Part shown: positions 22,016-32,610 of the stretch, piece after piece | How the letters are laid out: every line of letters begins with the position of its first letter | Position numbering within the stretch: position 1 is the first letter of the stretch | NCBI GenBank assembly: GCA_015499995.1 | Contig: JADNRV010000267.1 | Span: forward strand, 1-64,000 | DNA: 64,000 bases | Source: Flammula alnicola | Taxonomy: Eukaryota; Basidiomycota; Agaricomycetes; Agaricales; Strophariaceae | Direction of reading: 5' to 3' | Notes under the pieces: model-generated | What the model was told of the DNA's origin: nothing | Database searches by the model: none | The model's input: only the letters and a program-made list of their open reading frames with translations | Program-made: the position numbers and the translations under genes

Positions 22016-22929
22016 GCTGAACTTGAAATAGAGTGGTAGATTTTAAAAAAATGAATATGTCCAGGCAATGAGCGGAAAACGACACCGGGTCGAAGAAAGT
22101 GAAGGAAGAGGATGAGAAAATTTAAAGAAAGGACGAGGGCGAAAAATGAACGGAAGTAATTTATTTTATAATGGTCAGTGGCCCTTTATAAGACAAAGTG
22201 GGCTATTGTCTCCACATGGTCAAACTTGAAAGAGGCATATGGACGAATTCGCAGCACCGTCCAAGGCGAATAAGACGATGGAAAGGATACATACCCGGGA
22301 ATACTCTCGGAAGAGGCGGGCAGAGGCAGGTGTTCGTATGGCTTCGTGACGACTAGACTCGACTAGATCATGATGATAGTTGTGCAAGTGGCAATTTGTC
22401 GAGATTGTTGACAGTAACGCTCTAAACGTTCAATAACGGAGCTAGCGGTCAGTAAAGTGCTCTTCCATGCGGGTATCGCGGTGGTATGCGAAGTATCATC
22501 CTGAACATGTTTTCCAGCTCTTGGGTGAAAATGCCCCGAGGCCATTAGTGTATATGCATATCCCAAATGCCAAGCCCAACAACAGTGACTCCTCGAGATC
22601 ATCAATAATGTGGGCTTCGGAACAGAAACGGCCATTATCGGAACAATAGACTTTGAAAAACCCTCAGATGATCTGCTTTCGTAACACTCAGTGTTTTAGA
22701 TGTTGATGGTGATATGGGCGTACAGCCCCGCGGTCGTTGATTTACAGGTCGATTGCGTCAATGGGTTGAATTCCTGCAAGCAGTCTGTCGTAAAAGCACA
22801 ATCTTCGTTTCCAGTAATCAAATAGTTGTTTGAACCTCAGGACTGGTGCATGTATATAGTAACGTGCAACTTGTCGTCCACCACGTTTACAGTTACCCTT
22901 CAGGAGACATGTCAACGCCTCTCCTAGTT
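22016..22929. other. Intergenic between secreted paralog and HAD phosphatase
   Basis: About 910 bp. The promoter of the secreted protein should lie at its left. A minus-strand frame of 90 codons at 22363-22635 has no recognisable motif and I do not support it as a gene. Confidence 0.5.
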
Positions 22930-24032
22930 TCATTCACGAAGTGATAAGGAGACGCACTGCGTGAGATCCTCCACAATGAAGTGGGGTTTGGCATCCGACT
23001 CAGCAATGACACTGCGCGCCGTTGAGGTGCATACGGCTAGTGTGAGAGATCCGGCGGCACGGCCAGCTTTCAGTCCTGAAATTGCATCCTCTATAACCAA
23101 ACCTGAGAAAACCGTTCCAGTCAAATAATCGAAAACTCAAGAAGCGCCCGCGTATACGTACATTTCTTTGGGTCTACCTCGCATCGCGAAGCACCTGCTA
23201 AATAGGGAGCAGGGTGTGGCTTTCCTTGTGTGACATCATTGGAAGTGATGAGCCCTAAGGAAGGAAGAGGTACACCTGACCGCTCTAAAGCGCGAGGGGC
23301 ATATTTGTTCGAGGCTGTCGACAGAAGCCAATGGACATGAGCAAGGAACACCAAATGCACAGCTGTTGTGGGATATTTACCTGAGGTAACAATTGTCCAT
23401 TTGGAACTGCTTGATGGGTGCGAGGCTAACTGTTGAGCGAATCAGAGCGTCAAAATATACGGACCAGGAATTCTACTGACCTTGGAAACCAGTTCTATGG
23501 CACCCACCAAAGCCGCTGGTCCCCCTTCAATGACTGCGTCCTCAAAGCGGTCGATTTCTTCCTATATGCGATGAATGTCGACGAAACAGTTTAAAGAGCT
23601 GGAAACGCGCGAACCAGGAGGCGATCCTCGTCGTTGATGCCACAGTATTCCTTCAGGGTATCATACAGTCGACGACCGTGCGTTGCATGGGCAATAGCCG
23701 TGGAGTCCCCGAGGTTATAATCGGCACTAAAGGTCTTCCAGGCTTGTAATACGCCAGGAGTAGAGTCTATCAGGGTTCTGAAAGGGACAAATCAGTAGGG
23801 GGCGCGATGAGGAGCAAATCTTGAAGCTTGAAGCTCTATCGATGAGACGAAGTAGAAAGTATTTCATTCTCGGCCGATATGATTTGGAATCACAATAATT
23901 GCGAATCCAACTCACCCATCCATGTCAAACAAAATCTGTTGGATCAGATATGAATTTGTAACAAGCAGGACAGGCGGCACAGAACGAATGATAGATACAC
24001 ACAGCATCTACGGATATAGTGGTAGTCGACAT
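22930..24032 (-). CDS. HAD-superfamily phosphatase (glycerol-3-phosphatase / DOG-like)
   Basis: Cytosolic sugar- or polyol-phosphate phosphatase related to yeast Gpp1/2 and Dog1/2. Exon 1 is 30 nt (MSTTTISVDA). Exon 2 is only 20 nt and encodes ILFDMDG; after a ~145-bp intron comes TLIDSTPGVLQAWKTFSADY, completing catalytic motif DxDGT. The cap region includes IAHATHGRRLYDTLKEYCGI and EDAVIEGGPAALVGAIELVS, then SSSSKWTIVTS (motif II Thr/Ser). SGVPLPSLGLITSNDVTQGK supplies motif III Lys followed by PHPAPYLAGASRCEVDPKKC. LVIEDAISGLKAGRAAG is motif IV. Stop TGA at 22930-22932. All catalytic residues are present. The substrate is not determined: Gpp and Dog differ little in sequence. Six or more introns. 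Confidence 0.85.
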
Positions 24033-25379
24033 AGTTCGCTAGACTTGAAACTGCGAGCTCAATGTGAATGATATACGAATAGATCCGAATCCCAATGGTA
24101 TGGGGCTTTCTGTCAAGACCAGGAGACAGAATCCGACAGATGGAGAGTTGAGTAAAGTCTCTTTCCGCTTTCGGCCGCTGTCCCATGTTCAAGTTTGTTA
24201 TGTAATCAAGGGACGAGCGGTTGCAGTTGCCCATCCCGGAACTCTTGTCCTGTTCCACCAATTGAGCTATGTACGTATTTGCGGCTGATGGTAAGTAGGT
24301 CGCTACTACTCTCAGGTGGCCACGAGCGACCTTTGGAACAGGCCATCATGATTCCGATATTCTACCTCACGCACTGGTGAATATTCTGAGTGAACGTGTC
24401 GTCACCCGTGTACATGCCGGGGACCTTCTCGCTCCTATCAGATAACTCGTGCATTCTCATGAACAAGAAGATTCGTCAACATGTTCCCGTGGAAGAGGCA
24501 AAAAAGTCGGCGATATGATGGAAACCATGTTACCGGCGTTTACAGGGGTCACTTTTTGAAGATTCCCAAGGGGACGAGTACGGCAGGTTCTGTTATTAAT
24601 AGCAGCCTGCTTTCTTCGTGTAATTCATGAGCCCCACGGTCCCCACCTCAATGGCCAACTCGGCAGAAACTCGAGCTCCCAATAAGCTCCAATTTCTCCA
24701 TGTCAACGCCAGGCGTCGTCGGGCAGCATTGCATATACCCTATATGCGACGAAAAGAGAGGGCCTTTACGACGTGGATGGCATCCATTGTTCAGGGTATG
24801 ATAAATATGCACTAACTTTATTATCAGATATCAGACAAGAATCAGAGATCTGTTGTCGCCGGCGCTGACAGGGCAGGCTAACAAGCCGTGGAGGGTGCGA
24901 GGCGTCAGAACAGTGGGAAAAGACGTGGCAAGGGCGATGAAGATGGTTGCAAGGAGACGCTTGCAGACGAAAATAGCCAGTGTGAGGCTTGTTAGATTTG
25001 GTGGGTGCCATGGCGCAAAGGCGAGTAGGCATGAGCTCAGTTTTTGATCAGAAATAATAATCAAAACTCTGCCAACGCATAGGAAACCCAGCTGACTGGA
25101 TGAACAAAATGTCTTTTGTTTGATGAATGCGATTGGAGGAAGCTATTTATAGCATTCTAAAAATAAGTGTTCTAAAATTGACCCTCCCATGTTCGGTATT
25201 TAAGGGGGAGGAATAAATGGCGTCCTCTCACGTTTCTGTCCTTCGTTCTTCACCTTCCTTCCTTTCTTTCGTCCATCCCACTCTTCGCGATCAGGTATCG
25301 TTTTTGCGGCTAGTCCTCTGCATTTTACTCCTGGTGTTTTATACTTTCTTTGATTTTTAACTCTCATTTCACCATCATC
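24033..25379. other. Long intergenic region upstream of Asn-rich secreted protein gene
   Basis: About 1.35 kb. Small frames (24627-25064, both strands) lack motifs. Near the right end there is an AT-rich block with TATTTATAG (25143) and TATTTAAG (25197), then a pyrimidine-rich stretch (25225-25280) and a possible 5' UTR intron with donor gtatcg at 25294. This layout, TATA-like element plus CT-rich leader, is typical of strongly expressed fungal genes, so a strong promoter for the gene at 25380 is inferred. Confidence 0.5.
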
Positions 25380-26950
25380 ATGAAGACTGCATCCCTCTTC
25401 GTCGCTGTTGCCCTGGCCCTCTCCGTCTCTGCTCAGACTCAAAACATCCAGCAGAACAACAAGAATGGCAACAACGTCTTTGGTGGCAATCGCGGAGGCT
25501 TCGGAAACAACAACAACTTCGGCCAGCAATCCGGCGGAAACAACGGAAGGAACGGACAAAACGCCAACCAGAACAACGGCTTCGGTAACAACAATGGAAA
25601 CAACAACCAAAACACCAAGGGAAACCAGAACAACAACAACAACACTGGCAAGACCAACACCACCGCCGGCAAGGGTGCGGCCAGTACGACCGCCGCTGCG
25701 GTGAGTTATCCTGCAAGAAAACAAACCATCTCCTGCTCATATTTTTTTAATAACAGGCCGCCGCTAGTACGACCGCCGCTGCCGTGAGTTATGTTGCAAG
25801 AAAACAATCGATTTCCTGCTCATATTTTTCGATTACAGGCCGCGGCAAGCACCAGCGCTGCTGCCAGTGCAACGAGCACAAATACCGGCAACAGCGCCGA
25901 CGCCCAATCATCGACCAGTAAGTTCCTTTACAGTCATTTCTAAATATTATTCCGTACTTACACGGCTTTCAGCCCTTGACCCTAACGTTATTGCGACTGG
26001 ATTTGAGAACAACGGCCAAGATGTCCCCACTGCTGGACAAGTTGCTTCCCTGACATCGTCAAATAACTTTATCAACTTCTGCCTGACGGTCCCCAACCTC
26101 CCCATCACCAACGGAAAGCAGATTACAACTGGTTCTTGTAACCCTGCCCCTATGGGATCCATCCCGTCGAGCGACAACATGCCATCGGCCAAGTTCACTA
26201 TCCCAAAGAACGGAGACACGCTCGCTGAGAACACGGAGTTCACGATCACAATGGCCATCGCCAACTTAGAGACAGGAAACTTCGTCAATGCTGAGGAGAA
26301 CTACTTCGCCGCTCCTCAACAACTGAATGGGCAGGGTCAAATTGTCGGTCACTCACACGTTGTTGTTGAGCAGCTCAGCGCCCTCGACCAAACCACACCC
26401 ACAGACCCCAGGAAGTTCGCCTTCTTCAAGGGTTTGAACGCTGCTGCCGTCAACGGCGTCTTGACTGCGGATGTTACCGCCGGCCTTCCTGCTGGCTTCT
26501 ACAAGGTCTCATCGATCAACACCGCCGCCAACCATCAGCCCGTCTTGGTGCCCATCGCTCAACACGGATCTCTCGATGATGCTGTCTACGTGAGTATATT
26601 TTCGTTGCTTTTTTTCATTGGCTCCTTATCTCAATCCAAATTCCCAGTTCACCGTGAGCGCTAGTGGCGCTGCTGCATCATCCGCTGCCCCCGCTGCCAG
26701 TGCCGCTGCTTCTACCGCTGCTGCTGCCTCTTCTACCGCTGCCGCCGGGGTTGGCGCTCTTAAGAGTGGTGTTGCTGCTACCGGCGCCAATAAGGGTGCT
26801 GCTGCCCCCCGGCCAAGGGTGCTGCTGCCCCAGCCAAGGGTGCCGCTTCCAACGGTAACGCTGCCAACGCAAAGGGCAAGCGTTTCCACTCAAGAGCCTT
26901 TGGCCAGCTCTAGGTGGCGGATCATGAGCGTGTTTTTGTATATCATGTAG
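25380..26950 (+). CDS. Secreted Asn/Gly-rich paralog of the 20.5-kb protein
   Basis: Signal peptide MKTASLFVAVALALSVSAQ. Then about 60 residues rich in Asn, Gly and Gln (prion-like composition), and an Ala/Ser/Thr linker. The linker is encoded by a tandemly duplicated exon: the 27-nt exon 25757-25783 between introns 25701-25756 and 25784-25838, which resemble each other closely. From 25973 comes the domain shared with the paralog: LDPNVIATGFENNG, GSCNPAPMGSIPSSDNMPSA, NLETGNFVNAEENYFAAPQQ, GHSHVVVEQLSALDQTTPTD, AFFKGLNAAAVNGVLTADV and NHQPVLVPIAQHGSLDDAVY. After the intron at 26590-26647 an Ala-rich tail follows. As sequenced the frame runs to 26950. A two-base surplus near 26805-26812 (C6 run) relative to the next repeat suggests that the native frame may end KRFHSRAFGQL at 26913. 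It lacks the Cys-rich CBM19-like module. Function unknown. Confidence 0.8.
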
Positions 26951-27442
26951 TACCTTAGTTTTGCGCATTTGTTGTTACTCGAGCACATGCTAGACTTTCG
27001 CTGTGCATAATTCATTCCGTTTGTTCTGGAACACATCTCCCGGGTGAGCTGTGTTTTTCAAAAGCTCACATGCAGAAATTTGTTATTTGTTCTTAAAAAG
27101 TCGAGGTAGAGAGTGCTGCACTGGAAAAATGCATCGTTGCTGAGCCTTACTGGAGCATTTGAAGTCAAAGGCTCTGGAAGTTGGAACGCGAAGAGCCATT
27201 AACCCCTGCTTCTTAGTGACAGGATCATGTGTCATTTGCGCACTTGAGACGTCTTTGTGCAACGTTAAGCTAGAATAATTAGGTTGTCATTATGGGAAAG
27301 TATCAAGTAAGTAAAGTGGTGATTTTGAGGCGAAAAGTTGGGAAGGTATATTGGTTCCCGCTTTCCAGAGGTCGTAATAGGGCTCATGTGAACTGCCTAG
27401 GTAGATGTGTATTAGCAGTACCGAGCACAATAGTTTTGGTTG
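26951..27442. other. Intergenic between secreted protein and Mgr2
   Basis: About 490 bp between convergent genes. No repeats or coding signal seen. Confidence 0.45.
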
Positions 27443-28061
27443 TTACTCCTTAGATGAAGCTAGACGCCGCCTCTCTGCCTCCCATCGCGCCTTCATGAGC
27501 TGCATGCCCTCCGCTCGAGAATGCACATTAGTCGCAGCCGACATAAGCTGCATCTGTGCTGCTTGGAGGTGAGGAGGAATCAATGAATCACTTCGAATCA
27601 CCTATGCGTTTGGTGTCAAAAATGCGAGTTTAAAGACGCGCATGTGAATACATACCGATCCAATTGCAAGGAAGAACGAGAAGGTGGCTGCGCTGCTCAG
27701 CATGTATTGCGACAGCGTTGCTAAGACCCCCCGCGGTCCTGCGCCTCCTCTGGTAAGAGAAAGAAACTGTCAGACGACACCATCAGAGGTAGCGAGGATA
27801 CATGCCTGATTATGCTCCAAGAACCAAAGATAAATCCTATAGTGAGACCAACACCACCACCCATAAGGGCACCCATCCTTGAAGAAAATTCGAGGTCAGT
27901 GTTCCGAAGGTGTTAGTTAAATGTTGAGTTCGGCCTTACTTCACTGCAAAATGGAAAGTTCACATGAGAATAACGGCAACAGCGCTAGAATTGAGCGAAC
28001 GGAGCTTACTCTTTTGCCAGATAGACGGCCCTTCTCCATAGCTTGCAGGCGGAGGTGGCAT
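27443..28061 (-). CDS. MGR2: Mgr2/Romo1 family inner-membrane protein (TIM23 subunit)
   Basis: Small mitochondrial inner-membrane protein that gates lateral release of preproteins from the TIM23 translocase. Exon 1 (28061-28010) encodes MPPPPASYGEGPSIWQK. A 4-nt exon TGAA at 27940-27943 follows, then from 27877 MGALMGGGVGLTIGFIFGSW SIIR (first membrane helix, with Romo1-type glycine pattern). The next exon gives RGGAGPRGVLATLSQYMLSS and AATFSFFLAIGS (second helix). The last exon encodes a charged tail with MQLMKARWEAERRRLASSKE and stop TAA at 27443-27445. Length is about 120 residues, normal for fungal Mgr2. It is too short and too spliced to appear as a long ORF. It diverges from PEX10 with 149 bp between start codons. 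Confidence 0.9.
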
Positions 28062-28210
28062 CGTTATTGAGAGTTGGAAAGAGGTCAGTCAGTCAAGGAG
28101 GAGAAATTGGTTATGGGAGCAGAAGAAATCGACCACCCTTTTGATCCAAACTGGCGTCAACAACGTCTCATACAACCCCGGCGAGTGCCCGACCACCATC
28201 TCCGTCCTTC
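28062..28210. promoter_or_regulatory. Compact divergent promoter, MGR2 and PEX10
   Basis: Only 149 bp separate the two start codons, so both promoters must overlap. No TATA box is seen. Confidence 0.6.
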
Positions 28211-29471
28211 ATGGACAGCATACCCGCCCCGTCGCCTCTCATCTTCCCTCGTGCTCAACAGGCTCAAATAAGTGCGATTTGTATCACTATTCTTGGTTGT
28301 CATGTTGTTGATGCGTATGTCATCTTTCAGTTCGCGCCAACCAGAGGGACTTATACCATGTCTCTTCGTTGAAGGATCAAGCCGAAAGTGTATTACGGGC
28401 ATGGCTCGGTTGGTCTTCACGTCTCATATGATTTCGTGATTAAACATTTGCAATAGGAACCCGCTGGCTGACCCGATGGGATAAGGAGCTAGACTTAGCC
28501 GTAAAACTATGTTATTATGGTCTTACTACTGGCAGAGGTATTTCAATAAAATCATGCTCGCTAATTAAGACATTCATTCTGAAATACACACCCTTCCAGC
28601 TACCCAGACCCTAGGAGAAGAATATACGGATATCTGGCAACACTCGTCGTATACCCGAGCCGTTCCTCCGTCTGCTTCAATACGAGCGGCTCTCATACTA
28701 CTGTCTCTAGTACCTTCTTATATACTCGGACGCTGGGGGCAAAGTGCTTCTCTCATTCACACCCATCCAGTGGTCGCAAAGTGGTTCAGGAGATTCCCAA
28801 TAGCAGTCGACATTGTCACCGAAGTTAACCTGGCTATATTTTATCTGACAGGGACATATTACGACCTTGTCAAACGCATAATGGGCATTCAACATGTTAG
28901 TCCCACAATTGCTGCCATCATACTGACTCAATCTCACCTCAGCTAGATATCATCTATTCCACAAGATCCCCACACACGACCTCCTTCATATTCATTGCTT
29001 GGAATTATGATCGGTGTACGGCTCTTCTATCGCGTTATTGGTTTGTTTCGCGCCAGGAAATTGGAGGGCCTCTCCGTTAGTCAGGGGAAACAAAGAGCTG
29101 CAGCAGCTACTTCTCGGGAAGTTTATCTCGACGAGCGACCTGTATCCTCCCTTTTGGACGAGAAACCCGAAAGCGAGCCCGCGAAGCCGGCAGAGGAAGA
29201 TGAAGGGACAGCTCTGGACATTAGTTTGATCCCTGAAGCTTTGAGAGCGTCGAGAAATTGCACGCTGTGCTTAGAGGAAAGAACAGATGGCTGTGCAACT
29301 GAATGTGGGCATCTATTCTGTTGGAATTGCATTGTCGGTTGGGGTAGGGAAAAGGTAAACGATTCAAATTTTTGCCAAAAAATCATGAACTTATTCATGA
29401 TCTAGCCTGAATGTCCTCTTTGTCGACAATATTTATCCCTGGATCGATTGCTGCCAATTTATAATCTTTGA
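28211..29471 (+). CDS. PEX10: Peroxisomal biogenesis factor 10 (Pex10), RING E3
   Basis: Membrane RING ubiquitin ligase that ubiquitinates the import receptor Pex5. Start MDSIPAPSPLIFPRAQQAQI (ATG 28211-28213). After the first intron: IRANQRDLYHVSSLKDQAES, then GTRWLTRWDKELDLAVKLCY and TLGEEYTDIWQHS, the conserved Pex2/Pex10/Pex12 N-terminal domain. Hydrophobic segments follow (ALILLSLVPSYILGRWG and IMIGVRLFYRVIGLF). The C-terminal RING reads CTLCLEERTDGCATECGHLF, CWNCIVGWGREK, then after an intron PECPLCRQYLSLDRLLPIYN and TGA at 29469-29471. All eight RING ligands are visible (C-C-C-H-C-C-C-C). Six exons. The gene is intact. Confidence 0.93.
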
Positions 29472-29646
29472 TAGGAGAAAGCGATGTACAACATGTAGAC
29501 TACAACCAGGACAGATAACAGTATACTTGTGTGAAAAAAAAGAAAATGTCCCAGAGGACAGGATTACGGGCCTGAAAATTCATCAACGTTGTAGCAGAAT
29601 ACTTTTCATGGACTAAGAATAAATCTCGTGAAAGAGGCAGTGTTAT

Positions 29647-32312
29647 TTAAGATTGAAGGAACTCTCGCGACATGTCAGCGAATGCCGCAGCACCGACTCC
29701 CAATAACCCGAGCTGGGTGATACATGCGGCGGTATGTCGATACACCGTTTCCAATGCCGGTTGTGCAGGCCGTCCTTGTGATTCTTGAAGCAAATAAGCC
29801 ATTGAGTTATAATAACCGAAAGACACTTACTGAGGATCGCTTGGTTGATTTCATGGGCAAGGGCAACTCTCGACTCATGTCCAGCAAGATCGGCGATAGG
29901 CCCTCCGGCCGCCAGAGGGTCCTCCCAAGCAACGATGCCAAACGTTTTCTTGAATAACTGCTGCACCTCGGGTCTGTTATCCGACTGGTAATCATTGGAC
30001 AGCGCTTGTCCGTAACAGAGAGCCGCGCTGAGGGCAGATTCATACTGAGAGGCTACACTCTCAACAGAACCAACATCTTCTCCGGTAGAAACACCAGACT
30101 CTTTATCGTTGGGGATGCCCGAAGAATTTTCTGATATAGAGCGAATGGCTAGTGGACCAGATGCATCGTCATCGATATCCATACTCATCTCCTCGTCCAT
30201 CCAAGTATCGTGTGTGGATTCGGCCTCCTTGTATCGCTCCGCTTCCCTCTCTCGCAAAATCTTCATCTTCTTTTTCATCTCAGTGGTTTCGAGGATAAGC
30301 TCTACAAACTTTCGACATCGTAGCTTGAACAGAATGAGGTGGCCGTCTGCTTCCAAGACCGTAGGATAATTCGTCTGGACTGAATCTATGGCAGTGTCCA
30401 TGTCTCCGGCGAGGACAGCGTTCACGATGTTTGTACGAGATTCTATATCACTATCGACAGCATCGCTTTTGCTGGAAGCGGTATTCATTTCAACGTCGTG
30501 GTCAGAAGTGTTAAGTTCTGCTGGTGGGTTGGTAATTTCCTTGTTGTGGCCATGTTGCTGGCTCTCAAACGCGCGTGCCGTTTTAGCGTACCCATGGTGG
30601 ATAAGGTACGACATTACGAGCTGGTTTAGCACATGCTTTGACTCCTCCTCCGTCAGGGAAGGCTTTACACCTGTGTCATTGGTGATAGATGCGATCGAGA
30701 AACCAGTCCTGCGATGACCTTGCAGAAGTGAGCGGTGAAGGGAGGTACCCAGGATCTTATTCCACGTGGCATTGTATTGCTGTTGGACGTGATAGTCAAT
30801 GTCGTACTTGAAAGGTTCTTGACCAAAGTTGGCACGAATAGAGTCTCCTGTATGTTGCAAGCCAACAGAGGGATACAATTCAAGGGTTTTTCCGATGTTA
30901 TCATATACAGGGCCTGTAGATCACTTTTGAGTGAGATCTAATATTATAAAAATAAAGAATATTTCACCTATCGGTGTACCATTCTTTGTGTAGAATGCTT
31001 TGAACGTGGTGAAATCAATCCCACATCCAATGATATCTCCAGCTACCAATCGATTATTAATAGACGATTGGAAACGGGAGAGAGAACTCACTGCCAAACG
31101 GTGGGCCATACTGAGAACCACTTCTGTCTGTAGATAGGGCGGATCCATCGTCGCCGTAATAACCCCAAGAATTAGGTTCCCATCCAGGCAAGCGACTGAA
31201 CTTAACTCCTCGCCCTGCGAACCTGGTAGAAGGTCAGATAATGATATCGGACATGTAGAGGCAGCCTACCCTATACTAATATGACTATACAATGATTAAT
31301 ACCATCACTCAGAAGAACTAAGTTGGCAACTCACGCTTTCTGCTCTTTCCCAAGGACTTCAATTTCAAAATAGTAGATTCCACATGCCGGTGGTATTGGA
31401 TGAATAGTACGAGCGGCAGCTGCATCTTTATCCCCATTGCATGACGGCCCTGTTTTTCTCTGTTAGCCTAAAAGCCTTTGAAATCATTTGCAACGAACCA
31501 TGATAGGTTAGTTCACGCCCGTCTGGCGAAACACTCAGATGTTGGTGGCGATCCTGATCACTCCATCGAGTAGGCAGTTTGAATGTTTGATCCTGAGGAG
31601 GGAGCGGGGTCGATTGAGGGATAGGGCGAGTTTGACTCGGAGGAGAGGAAGTCGCGATGCTATCGTCATCATCGTCCGACATGACAACTGAATACATCTG
31701 AGACCTGGCGCTCGAACTCGAGGAAGGTTCGGCCCTCCGACTAGGGATGGCGAGAACCGACGCTTCAGTCTGCAGCAAGTGTCTCAACGATGAGTAGTCA
31801 AGGTATGCAGGCCTTGGGAAAGCAACAGGGGTCGTGCGAGCAACAACGTGTTGAGGGATAATGGGTTTCTGTGATCCCGATGCTCTCATGCTAGTACCGG
31901 AAGGCCTTCGTACTTGAGACGGAGAAACACTTGGTTGTGTGACGCATTCTGGGTCGGTAGTAGAAGGGAGTTCGCTACCTGAGCCTCGAATAACTCTGGG
32001 TTCGAAAGGAGTTCTCGACGGTGTTCGACCTGGTACGCTGGATACCAAAGACACCGATCGCGCAGTTCGCCTAGTTGGTGAGGTGGGGGCGTTGTTGTTT
32101 CCTGAGGTCGATGCCCTGGATCCGTCAGAGGGTCCTACACGCCGTGGCTCCGTGAGTCGTGCGGAGGAGATTGGAGAAGTAGCTTGTATGGGTCTTGTGG
32201 GAGGTGGTATGAAAGGAATAGATATAAGAGATTCAATATTACGAGCAGAAGTAGACGATGAGGCACTCCGTGGTATAGGAATGCTCGAGGATCTAGATGG
32301 TCGAGAGTTCAT
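29647..32312 (-). CDS. GID1: GID complex subunit Gid1/Vid30 (RanBPM-like), SPRY-LisH-CTLH
   Basis: Scaffold subunit of the GID/CTLH E3 ubiquitin ligase, which in yeast degrades gluconeogenic enzymes. Start [20 protein letters not shown] (ATG 32310-32312), then about 230 disordered Ser/Pro/Arg residues. The SPRY domain is spread over several exons between about 31500 and 30760 and includes the segments [25 protein letters not shown] and [20 protein letters not shown]. Lis[45 protein letters not shown] and [15 protein letters not shown]. The CRA region [14 protein letters not shown] and HEINQAIL follows. The last intron (gtaagt) leads to [20 protein letters not shown] and a stop at 29647-29649. 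Domain order matches Vid30/RanBPM. Diverges from UMP1. Confidence 0.9.
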
Positions 32313-32610
32313 CACAGGTCTGAAGTTGGTTGGCAGCGCTGTTCTGCTAGGACTGACAAAGGAGACCTGGCTCAGTGTCAGGATAGTAACTAGTCACAGA
32401 TTTAGCCGAGGGAAGGAGTCAAGAAATATTTAAATTATATTACTCACATCACAGAGGACAAGCAAGGTAGGAAAGTATCAGAGCGTGGGGTGGTTAATTG
32501 GAAGAGGCAAGAACCAATATATTATGTCCGTGCATCACGTGCCCATTGGAATGAGCAGCATACGCGTCTTTCAGATCAGCACTTTACTCTCTCTCATCCT
32601 CAACATTACC
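32313..32610. promoter_or_regulatory. Divergent promoter, GID1 and UMP1
   Basis: 298 bp between the start codons of an E3-ligase subunit and a proteasome-assembly factor. I did not find a PACE-like proteasome element by eye. A CT-rich patch (CTTTACTCTCTCTCATCCTC) directly precedes the UMP1 start. Confidence 0.5.

Noticed and set aside
22363..22649. 90-codon minus-strand frame
   Set aside because: No motif, no splice partner and ordinary composition; could be a decayed exon but unsupported.
24230..24300. tRNA-like A-box (complement reads TAGCTCAATTGG)
   Set aside because: A perfect A-box match, but no B-box, acceptor stem or proper anticodon arm could be folded around it.
25200..25740. Val/Cys-rich minus-strand frames
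   Set aside because: Antisense of the Asn-rich secreted protein exon; codon pattern is explained by AAC repeats on the plus strand.
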